Source of the DNA: an uncultured Bacilli bacterium
Lineage (GTDB): Bacteria > Bacillota_I > Bacilli_A > RF39 > UBA660
DNA: 13,564 nt
Reading direction: 5' to 3'
NCBI GenBank assembly: GCA_947629075.1
Contig: CANRCI010000032.1
Coordinates: 1 to 13,564, forward strand
Made by a program: the position numbers and the translations under genes. The notes beneath the pieces were generated by a model. It searched no databases. It was not told the origin of the DNA and saw only the letters and a program-made list of their open reading frames with translations. Below, piece by piece: positions 6,440-13,118 of the stretch; position 1 is the first letter of the stretch, and each line of letters opens with the position of its first letter.

Positions 6440-6526
6440 ATGAACAAAACATTGCTAAAAATTATGACTGTAATTTTGTTACTAATAATGATTGGTTCGT
6501 TTTTTGCTGGGCTTTTGTTCATTTAA
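6440..6526 (+). CDS. Single-pass membrane miniprotein (28 residues)
   Basis: ATG at 6440 is followed by 27 sense codons and TAA at 6524-6526. It is preceded at the right distance by AGAGGTGG (6428-6435) and a 17-spaced promoter, and followed by a T9 terminator, so a complete tiny transcription unit surrounds it. The peptide has a short basic head (MNKTLLK) and one hydrophobic helix from about residue 8 to the end, including LLLIMIGSFFAGLLFI. Such one-helix miniproteins with a basic N-terminus occur in Firmicutes; the shape recalls Prli42 or DUF4044-type proteins, but I cannot confirm membership. A type I toxin is an alternative, but no antisense RNA promoter over it is evident. It sits between spoIIM and the SpoVB-like gene. 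Confidence 0.75.
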   Translation: MNKTLLKIMTVILLLIMIGSFFAGLLFI

Positions 6527-6545
6527 GGCTTAGCTCTTTTTTTTT
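6506..6545 (+). terminator. Terminator of the miniprotein gene, stop codon inside the stem
   Basis: GCTGGGCTTT (6506-6515) pairs with AAGGCTTAGC (6525-6534), 10 bp with three G-U pairs, followed by TC and nine T's (6537-6545). The 5' arm is coding sequence, and the TAA (6524-6526) enters the 3' arm. Confidence 0.82.
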
Positions 6546-6572
6546 GATATTTTTTAGATACATTCATATATT
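6544..6572 (+). promoter_or_regulatory. Promoter of the SpoVB-like gene, implying a leaderless mRNA
   Basis: TTGATA (6544-6549), 17 bases, then TATATT (6567-6572). The start codon ATG at 6578-6580 begins five bases after the -10, where transcription itself should start. No ribosome site is present upstream. The -35 shares its T's with the preceding terminator. Confidence 0.65.
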
Positions 6573-6577
6573 TTAGT

Positions 6578-7885
6578 ATGAAAGAAAAGTTTATTAAATC
6601 GACAATTATATTGATGTTCGGTGGCTTAATTACTAAAATTCTTGGTATGGTAATTAAAGTTGTGATGACGAGAATTGTGGGAGTGGAAGGTGTAAGTTTA
6701 TATATGTTAGTCCTTCCTACTTTCAATCTTTTCATGTGTCTTTCACAATTGGGTTTTCCCATTGCCATTAGTAAATTAGTAAGTGAAGACCGTCACAATA
6801 ATAAAAGCATTATTTCATCAGTTTGTTTTCTATCGGTTGGAATTAATCTTTTACTCATGATCATAATTATTTTATTTGCTCCTTACTTAAGTACTACTCT
6901 TTTGAAAGAACCGAAGACATACTTACCAATTCTTGCGATTGGTCTAGTTCTTCCTTTTGATAGTTTATCATCTATTTTAAGAGGATATTTTTTCGGTAAA
7001 GAAAAGATGTTTCCCCATGTCATATCTCTAATAACTGAGCAATTATCGAGAATAGCAATGTTAATTCTAGTCATTCCTACCCTACTCGATAAAAGTATAG
7101 TCTATGCAGTAAGTGGTCTAATTCTCATCAATATGATTAGTGAATTCGTCTCTTTTGCGGTTCTATTTATCTTTTTACCTAATAAATTTAATTTTAGAAA
7201 GAGCGACTTTAAAATTAATTATCACTATATCAAAGATGTCCTAGATATATCACTTCCTACTACTGGTGGTAGATTGATTGGTAGTATCTCCTACTTCTTT
7301 GAACCAATCATTTTAACTTTTTTCTTATCGCGTTTCTACGACATTAACTATATCATTTTGGAATACGGAGTAATTGAGGGATATGTCATGCCTCTAATTT
7401 TGCTACCTAGCTTTTTTACTCTAGCTATTAGTAATTCCCTACTTCCAGTTATATCCAAAAATTATGTCCGTGGTAATAAAAAATATATTACTTCCAAACT
7501 AAAACAGGCATTATCGTTCAGTTTAATAATCGGACTTTCAGTTGTCATACTAGTTTTCGTTTTCCCGGAATTCTTTTTAAAACTTTTATACAATACTAAT
7601 CATGGAAGTAGATATTTAAGATTTATAGCTCCAGCCTTTATAATCTATTATTTACAAGCTCCATTAGCTTCTTTTTTACAAGCTATTGGCAAAAGTAACG
7701 ATGTAATGTGTGATAATATTTTAGGTATAATTTCTAAAACAGTTATCATTATCTTGTGTTCTTTCTTTAAAATAGGTTTATACGCATTTTGTTTAGGAGT
7801 TATAGCCAATATATTGATTACTACTTTTGGGCACATCAGGCACATCAAAAAGGCTATAAAAAAAGTAGATATGATATCTACTTAA
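6578..7885 (+). CDS. spoVB: SpoVB-like polysaccharide/lipid flippase (MATE/MOP superfamily)
   Basis: This 435-residue membrane protein has about 12 hydrophobic helices. The N-terminus closely follows the SpoVB pattern: a GGLITKILGMV first helix, TRIVGVEGVSLYM, then PTFNLFM and LGFPIAISKLVSE. DISLPTTGGRLIGS near residue 225 is also typical of the family. Members move lipid-linked sugars across the membrane; SpoVB is linked to spore cortex peptidoglycan. Family members usually have about 500-540 residues and 14 helices, so this one lacks roughly two helices, probably at the C-terminus, where it ends soon after the last helix with a basic tail. The frame is intact and there is no sign of a frameshift. 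The start has no ribosome site; the promoter geometry suggests leaderless translation. Its TAA shares the bases TTAA with the stop of the convergent gene. A paralogous flippase for another wall polymer is the alternative. Confidence 0.85.
   Translation: MKEKFIKSTIILMFGGLITKILGMVIKVVMTRIVGVEGVSLYMLVLPTFNLFMCLSQLGFPIAISKLVSEDRHNNKSIISSVCFLSVGINLLLMIIIILFAPYLSTTLLKEPKTYLPILAIGLVLPFDSLSSILRGYFFGKEKMFPHVISLITEQLSRIAMLILVIPTLLDKSIVYAVSGLILINMISEFVSFAVLFIFLPNKFNFRKSDFKINYHYIKDVLDISLPTTGGRLIGSISYFFEPIILTFFLSRFYDINYIILEYGVIEGYVMPLILLPSFFTLAISNSLLPVISKNYVRGNKKYITSKLKQALSFSLIIGLSVVILVFVFPEFFLKLLYNTNHGSRYLRFIAPAFIIYYLQAPLASFLQAIGKSNDVMCDNILGIISKTVIIILCSFFKIGLYAFCLGVIANILITTFGHIRHIKKAIKKVDMIST
7858..7883 (-). 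terminator. Terminator at the convergent junction, within both 3' ends
   Basis: Arms 7863-7872 and 7874-7883 are perfectly complementary over 10 bp around one central base; a practical hairpin has eight base pairs and a five-base loop. On the minus strand it runs into seven T's (7864-7858), so it serves the gene at 7882-9261. The whole structure lies in the last codons of the SpoVB-like gene; on + only AATCTTT follows. Confidence 0.82.
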
Positions 7886-9261
7886 TCTTTATCTATACTT
7901 TTACTTAACTTTTTAGTATTCTTATATCTACTCTTTATATCGTTAAAATAATTAAGGCGTGTTTTATAATTACTAGCATTACTGTATAATTCTAATTCAT
8001 CTTTAGTATTTAGATGTCCAAATACATTTAAATATTGATCTAGTGCGACTAACTCGAGATCGTAATCAGATAGAGATTGAACTAATAATTTAAGATTGTT
8101 TTTCTTTTTTACATAATTCCATTTCTTAGAATAAAAGCTATTGCTAGGTGTCGGTTTAGCGGTCAATTCTTCATTAAAAGTTCGATATTTTTCTTGATCA
8201 TCCATCTTTTGAGCAATAACTTTAATTTTAGCATTATGGGAGAAACGATCATTATAACTTTTTATAAGTTCACTAATAGTCTCTTGAGAATGAAAACTAG
8301 TAAGTATCTTAACCCAAAACTCATCAATATCATTTAAAGAAACCTTATTTTCTTCCGGATTTAATTTGTAATTATATTTATCTAATAACTCTTTTTTTAA
8401 AGTATCATCTTTAATACTACTCAAAACATTGGTAAAGCTTGAAGCAGATATAAAGTCGTTATCATGTATTAAGTTATTGCTGACAAAATTAACTTTCATC
8501 TTTTCAATCTTTTTATTAATTTCTTCATTATTACTAGATTCATCAGTAGAAGATAAAATTTTACTCATATCTTTTGCTACTTCTTTGGCTATTTTGACAT
8601 ATTCCGGAGATAGTGAAGTTATTTTTTCTTCTAGACATTTTAAATATGGCAGTTTATGTTCATCTTTTTTCATCGAAGCAATTAATCTAGTACGAAATTT
8701 CTGATCAATCTGATTATTATCTAAATACCACATCTTAATCGCATCATCATCATAAGTTAATTTTATTTCATCCTCAAAATCATAACTGAAATAAAAATTG
8801 CTATTCCTTATAAAAACTTTTTTATCAGAATCAGCTAAATTTTTAATAACGTAATGATAAAAGTTTTGAATTTCGGTATGATATTCATTTATATTGTTAC
8901 GATCTTCCTTAAGAAGTACTGCAAACTCATCAAGAACGTTTTCTTTAATGTGATTATAAGCATCGATTACATCATCTGTATCGAGATGATCAAAAATCGA
9001 ATTAATCTGTCTTAAAAAATATATAAATCCATAATCTTTAGTATGATTAAAACTGTATTTTTTATATAGCTCATCAATATCTTCTCTTTTTATACTTTTT
9101 ATAAATTCAATACTGAATTTGGAATCAACCATTTGATTAACAATATGGGCTTTCTGAATTACATCTAACTCATTATTAAATTCTTCAAAAAATGCCTTAG
9201 CATCCTCTACTTTTAAGCTTGATGCCACCGTTATTAAATCATCAATTGTAATTTCTTGCAT
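7882..9261 (-). CDS. Large helical protein of unknown function, paralogue of the adjacent gene
   Basis: I do not recognise this 459-residue protein. It is soluble, rich in Asp, Glu, Lys, Asn and Ile, predicted almost wholly helical, with no signal peptide, membrane segment, nucleotide-binding loop or Cys cluster. The N-terminal unit, about residues 8-65 (ITVASSLKVEDAKAFFEEF, then a KSIKREDIDELY end), seems to recur after about residue 85 (HLDTDDVIDAYNHIKENV), which suggests tandem helical repeats of the HEAT/TPR kind (inference). A Ser/Asn-rich acidic linker sits near residue 240. The C-terminal 40 residues are basic. It resembles the upstream neighbour in its N-terminal unit and around LLDKYNYKLNPEENKV (8342-8400). 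The start is the ATG at 9259-9261 rather than the TTG just before it, because AAGGAG (complement of 9269-9274) is correctly spaced for the ATG. It has its own -10, 58 bases after the neighbour's stop. Confidence 0.85.
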   Translation of the reverse strand: MQEITIDDLITVASSLKVEDAKAFFEEFNNELDVIQKAHIVNQMVDSKFSIEFIKSIKREDIDELYKKYSFNHTKDYGFIYFLRQINSIFDHLDTDDVIDAYNHIKENVLDEFAVLLKEDRNNINEYHTEIQNFYHYVIKNLADSDKKVFIRNSNFYFSYDFEDEIKLTYDDDAIKMWYLDNNQIDQKFRTRLIASMKKDEHKLPYLKCLEEKITSLSPEYVKIAKEVAKDMSKILSSTDESSNNEEINKKIEKMKVNFVSNNLIHDNDFISASSFTNVLSSIKDDTLKKELLDKYNYKLNPEENKVSLNDIDEFWVKILTSFHSQETISELIKSYNDRFSHNAKIKVIAQKMDDQEKYRTFNEELTAKPTPSNSFYSKKWNYVKKKNNLKLLVQSLSDYDLELVALDQYLNVFGHLNTKDELELYSNASNYKTRLNYFNDIKSRYKNTKKLSKSIDKD

Positions 9262-9287
9262 CAAATCACTCCTTAAACATACTGATT

Positions 9288-9293
9288 ATTATA
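9288..9293 (-). promoter_or_regulatory. -10 box for the gene at 7882-9261
   Basis: A perfect TATAAT (complement of 9288-9293) with only a poor -35 (TTGCTT) 17 bases upstream. The predicted leader is about 20 nt with AAGGAG near its 5' end. The gene may also be read from the upstream paralogue. Confidence 0.45.
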
Positions 9294-9319
9294 ATACTTT
9301 TCACTATCAAAAGCAAATG

Positions 9320-10669
9320 CTAGTTAATGATGGATGAATCGAACTCCAAGCGATAACTATAAATACCTTTTTTAGCTTGTTCAACCTTTTTATTTACATA
9401 ATTATGTTTTATATTCCCGTTAGCCATTCTCTCAACTACTATTTGTTCTTCGGCATCAGTTAATTGTAAATTAACTTTATTGTAAAATTCTTCTTGTTTA
9501 TCGACACTGGCATAACCAATAAAGTTAATCAATTGATAAATAGCATTAGATCTAACGTCATCTGGTAAATAATTGTCGTTTATTTCATTATAGAATTCAT
9601 CTAACATATAATTACAAAATTCTTCATTCTCACAATGGGAAGCGATAAAACCTTTAGATATGATATCGAGATCATCTTGGAGAAGATTGCAATACTTTTT
9701 AAGCTTATCGAACTCTTTGAAACTGGCCGTAACATAAATACGATTTTCAGCTATTTCTAAATCGTCGTAATATTTTTCCAACAATTTGTCTTTCACATCT
9801 TCATCACTGATCAACGAAAGCATCATTGTCCAGAAGAATTTTCCAAATTCTTCGTATTCCTGTATACATTCGATGACAAAATCATCATCTTGAACCAGTG
9901 CAATCGAAGGGGCTAAATCTTCAATCATAAACTCAAGTGATAATTCATAACTTTGTCTCTTAGTTTCAAAGTCGTCATAATAGTTACCTTCAGCAGACAT
10001 TTTATACATTTCATTTTGTTCATCTAAATATTCATCGAAAACCTCTTTTATATACTCCTTTAAAGGGGTTTTATCATCCAAACTATTTAAAAATAACAAA
10101 TCGTATTCTTCCAAATAGATACCCTTTTTAAGACAATCTAGCTTTTTCTCATCACTTGAATAGTTACTAACTAAGACCACTTCATCAACTTCCCAAAGAA
10201 CACTTTCATTATCCTCAATTAATTGTTTAATATCTTCATCAGTTATTTTTTTCAATATTGGTTGTAAATAAAAACGAATAATCGTTTCATATCCAGCATC
10301 ATAAAGTTGACTAACTAGAGCAAGGTTTTTTAAGCGTGGTAAAATATAACCAAAAAACTTATCTAAATACATCACAACGTCTTCTCTTTTAGATAACTTA
10401 TTAATCGCTATCAATATATCAGAAACATATTGTAATATCAGAACACCTTTGTCATCACCGTTTTCTGAGTTTACTTGTTCGTATATACTGTTGTCATCAA
10501 TCGAATCTAAAAATTTAGTAACAGACTCATTATCATCTAATGATGCTAATAGATGATTTCTAAGTTCTGGTTTCAAATAATCGGCAAACTCATCTAAATA
10601 ACCTTTTATTTCATCATTTGACATCGTTGATACGATATAGGCAATTTCTTGTAATAATTCTGTGTTCAT
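9320..10669 (-). CDS. Large acidic helical protein of unknown function, paralogue of the adjacent gene
   Basis: I do not recognise this 449-residue protein. It is soluble and strongly acidic (many Asp/Glu runs such as DDNESV and EEYD), predicted helical, without membrane segments or catalytic motifs that I can name. A unit near residues 15-60 (MSNDEIKGYLDEFADYLKPE, ending FLDSI) resembles one near 90-150 (LSKREDVVMYLDKFFGYILP, ending KKITDEDIKQLI), pointing to tandem helical repeats. LLEKYYDDLEIAENRIYVT (9730-9795) matches the neighbour's LLDKYNYKLNPEENKV, and both N-termini align over about 55 residues, so the two are diverged tandem duplicates. The start at 10669 is chosen because GGAGG (complement of 10675-10679) lies five bases upstream; an in-frame ATG at 10681 overlaps that ribosome site. 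It ends in TAG, the only non-TAA stop in the window. A scaffold or adaptor role is possible but unsupported. Confidence 0.85.
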   Translation of the reverse strand: MNTELLQEIAYIVSTMSNDEIKGYLDEFADYLKPELRNHLLASLDDNESVTKFLDSIDDNSIYEQVNSENGDDKGVLILQYVSDILIAINKLSKREDVVMYLDKFFGYILPRLKNLALVSQLYDAGYETIIRFYLQPILKKITDEDIKQLIEDNESVLWEVDEVVLVSNYSSDEKKLDCLKKGIYLEEYDLLFLNSLDDKTPLKEYIKEVFDEYLDEQNEMYKMSAEGNYYDDFETKRQSYELSLEFMIEDLAPSIALVQDDDFVIECIQEYEEFGKFFWTMMLSLISDEDVKDKLLEKYYDDLEIAENRIYVTASFKEFDKLKKYCNLLQDDLDIISKGFIASHCENEEFCNYMLDEFYNEINDNYLPDDVRSNAIYQLINFIGYASVDKQEEFYNKVNLQLTDAEEQIVVERMANGNIKHNYVNKKVEQAKKGIYSYRLEFDSSIIN

Positions 10670-10691
10670 AACATCCTCCATATGACTTATT

Positions 10692-10700
10692 ATTTTAACA
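10692..10700 (-). promoter_or_regulatory. Extended -10 for the gene at 9320-10669
   Basis: TGTTAAAAT (complement of 10692-10700) fits an extended -10, predicting a leader of about 16 nt. No clear -35 is seen. The site lies just beyond the pheT terminator, so the unknown pair would be transcribed separately from pheST. Confidence 0.4.
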
Positions 10701-10711
10701 CATGAAAACTC

Positions 10712-10739
10712 AAAATAAAAGAGACAATTACTTGTCTCT
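10712..10739 (-). terminator. pheST terminator with the pheT stop codon in its loop
   Basis: On the minus strand AGAGACAA (10739-10732) pairs perfectly with TTGTCTCT (10727-10720) around the loop GTAA, then TTTATTTT. The pheT stop TAA (complement of 10728-10730) forms three of the four loop bases, and the codons for the last residues (Arg-Asp-Lys) supply the 5' arm. Confidence 0.9.
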
Positions 10740-13118
10740 CAAAATTGCATTGTGTTTTTTAATTACTTCATCAATAGCTTTATTGAACAAAACCATTACT
10801 TCTTCATCACTAAGAGTTTTAGATGAATCTTGGAAAGTTAATTTAAAAGCTAAAGATTTTTTATCAGTATCGATATTTTCTCCTTCGTAGTAATCAAAAA
10901 TATCAATATCTACAAGTAAGCGACCACAGGCTTTATTGATAGTCTTAATTACTTCATCAGATGAGATATCTTTATCTAAGACAAAGGCAAAATCCTTTTG
11001 AATAGCAGGATATTTAGGAATCTCACGGTTTTTAATCGTACGAACTTTGATAGCCATTAATTTATCTAAATCCAATTCAAAAGCGTATAGTTTGTTCTTG
11101 CTATTATTGGGGTGAATTCTTCCCACATAACCAACAGGATTGCGATCTACAGTTATACGAGCTGCTTGATAAGGATGAAAATCACTAGGAATATCGATCG
11201 TATCAAAATGATAACGATTAGTAAGTCCTAAATAATCTAATAGATTTTCAACTATTCCTTTAGCTGTATAGAAATCGATAACTATCTTTTCGTGTTGCCA
11301 TTCATTATTATCGTATACTCCACCAACTAAACCACTTACTAAAGCTTTTTCCTTTGTTTCATTATTTTCTAAATAGTAGATATTACTATCTTCAAAAATC
11401 ATAATATCATTATTTTTTCTAGCTAAATTGTAGTTAGCTACGCTCAATAGAGATGGAATTAAACTAGTTCTTAGATATTTTTTATCTTCAGATAGTGGTG
11501 AAGCCAAAGTTATATATTCTTTTTCTTCATTACTATATCTATTAATACTATCGATATCAGTTAAAGTATAACTTCTAACTTGATATAGTCCAAGTGATAC
11601 TAAACGATTTCTGATAAGTTTATTGAAATAGTATTTGTCTTCATAACGACCTGGAGTATTCTCCGTTATTGGTAAAGTACTAGGTAATTTAGTAATACCT
11701 TGAATACGTCCAATCTCTTCGATTAAATCTTCTTTGATGTGAATATCTAGGCGATGAGATGGTACCGTTACAATAAATTTATCTTTTTCTTCTTTTACTT
11801 CAAAACTCAATCTCTTGAAAGTATCAACTACTTCTTTTTTGGTAAACTTTATTCCTAATAGAGAATTTACATCGTCTAGAGTTATTGTGATAACGTTATC
11901 CTGATATTTATTGGTATCATACTTTTCAATACCTTTAATAACAGTACCTGAAGCATATTTTTCCAAGAGATAACAAGCACGTTCAATTGCCATATAAGTT
12001 CGATGAGGATCAATTCCCTTTTCGAAACGACTACTAGCTTCACTTCTCAAGATTTTATTAGCTGTTCTTCGGATATTAGTAGCATTAAATATAGCACTTT
12101 CGATGATTATTTCTGTAGTGTCTTCTTCTACTTCTGAATTTAGGCCACCCATTACCCCAGCTAGACATACTGGTCCCTCTTCATTAGCAATAACGATATC
12201 TTCGCTAGTTAAAGTTCGCTCTTCTTTATCAAGAGTAACAATTTTTTCATTATCTTCAGCTTGTCTAACAATTATTTTGTTTCCTAGAGTTCGGTGATCA
12301 AAGAAATGAAGTGGTTGACCATATTCAAGCATTACATAGTTAGAGATATCAACGACGTTGTTGATTGGTCTTACACCACTAGCCATAAGACGACTCTTCA
12401 ACCAATTAGGACTTTCAGCTATTTTTAAATCTTTGACACAACGAGCTAAATAAAGTGGACATTTATCAGTCTTAATTTCTATTTTGACATAATTTTTAAT
12501 GTCATCTACTTCTTTTTTAGGTTTCGTTTCTGGTAATTTAACGTGTTTACCATTAATAGCTCCGATTTCATAGGCCATACCGATAACGCTCAACAGATCA
12601 CCACGGTTAGCAGTAAGTTCAAAATCAATAGTCGTATCATCAAATCCTAAATATTTGATGGCATCTTCCCCGATAGGGGCATCTTTATCGAGTACATGAA
12701 TTCCACTTTTATCTTCTTCTGATTGATATTTTGACTCAATTCCTAGCTCTGATAAACTACAGATCATTCCATTTGATTCTTCACCACGGATAACACCCTT
12801 TTTAATCTCGATATCACCAGGTAATATTGCTCCCGGAAGAGATACTAGAACCTTTTGTCCTTTATCGACATTGGGAGCTCCACAGACGATTTGAACTACT
12901 TCATTAGGAGCAATTTCTACCTGACAGACGTGAAGATGATCACTATCGGGATGATCTTTAATCTCTCTTACATAACCGATAACAATTTTAGTAGCACTAC
13001 TGAGTTTATCAATCGATTCATATTCATTTCCAATCATCGTCATAGCTTCAGCTAGATCATAATCAGAATATTCTTTAGTATCGATGTAGTCAGATAAAAA
13101 GTTTCTACTCAATTTCAT
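10728..13118 (-). CDS. pheT: Phenylalanine-tRNA ligase beta subunit PheT
   Basis: This 796-residue protein is a full-length bacterial PheRS beta subunit (about 800 is usual). Domains in order: an N-terminal helical start; the EMAP/tRNA-binding OB fold (about 40-150, with HPDSDHLHVC and CGAPNV); B3/B4 with the editing site against mischarged Tyr-tRNA (about 210-390, with YGQPLHFFD, GVMGG and the IIIESAIF stretch); B5 (about 400-470); the catalytic-like core (about 480-680); and the C-terminal anticodon-binding FDX-ACB domain (about 700-796, from KYPAIQKDFAFV). It pairs with PheS as a heterotetramer in the cytosol. The ATG overlaps the pheS stop by one base (TAATG), with GGAGGAG just upstream inside pheS, so expression is coupled. 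In Bacillota pheST is often under T-box control; the leader lies outside this window. Confidence 0.98.
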   Translation of the reverse strand: MKLSRNFLSDYIDTKEYSDYDLAEAMTMIGNEYESIDKLSSATKIVIGYVREIKDHPDSDHLHVCQVEIAPNEVVQIVCGAPNVDKGQKVLVSLPGAILPGDIEIKKGVIRGEESNGMICSLSELGIESKYQSEEDKSGIHVLDKDAPIGEDAIKYLGFDDTTIDFELTANRGDLLSVIGMAYEIGAINGKHVKLPETKPKKEVDDIKNYVKIEIKTDKCPLYLARCVKDLKIAESPNWLKSRLMASGVRPINNVVDISNYVMLEYGQPLHFFDHRTLGNKIIVRQAEDNEKIVTLDKEERTLTSEDIVIANEEGPVCLAGVMGGLNSEVEEDTTEIIIESAIFNATNIRRTANKILRSEASSRFEKGIDPHRTYMAIERACYLLEKYASGTVIKGIEKYDTNKYQDNVITITLDDVNSLLGIKFTKKEVVDTFKRLSFEVKEEKDKFIVTVPSHRLDIHIKEDLIEEIGRIQGITKLPSTLPITENTPGRYEDKYYFNKLIRNRLVSLGLYQVRSYTLTDIDSINRYSNEEKEYITLASPLSEDKKYLRTSLIPSLLSVANYNLARKNNDIMIFEDSNIYYLENNETKEKALVSGLVGGVYDNNEWQHEKIVIDFYTAKGIVENLLDYLGLTNRYHFDTIDIPSDFHPYQAARITVDRNPVGYVGRIHPNNSKNKLYAFELDLDKLMAIKVRTIKNREIPKYPAIQKDFAFVLDKDISSDEVIKTINKACGRLLVDIDIFDYYEGENIDTDKKSLAFKLTFQDSSKTLSDEEVMVLFNKAIDEVIKKHNAILRDK

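Noticed and set aside
6440..6545. Type I toxin-antitoxin locus around the miniprotein
   Set aside because: The peptide shape would fit a toxin, but I see no convergent or overlapping promoter for an antisense RNA and no repeats typical of such loci.
9300..9318. Terminator between the two unknown genes
   Set aside because: AGCATTTGCT gives only four base pairs with a two-base loop, too weak; the two genes may be co-transcribed.
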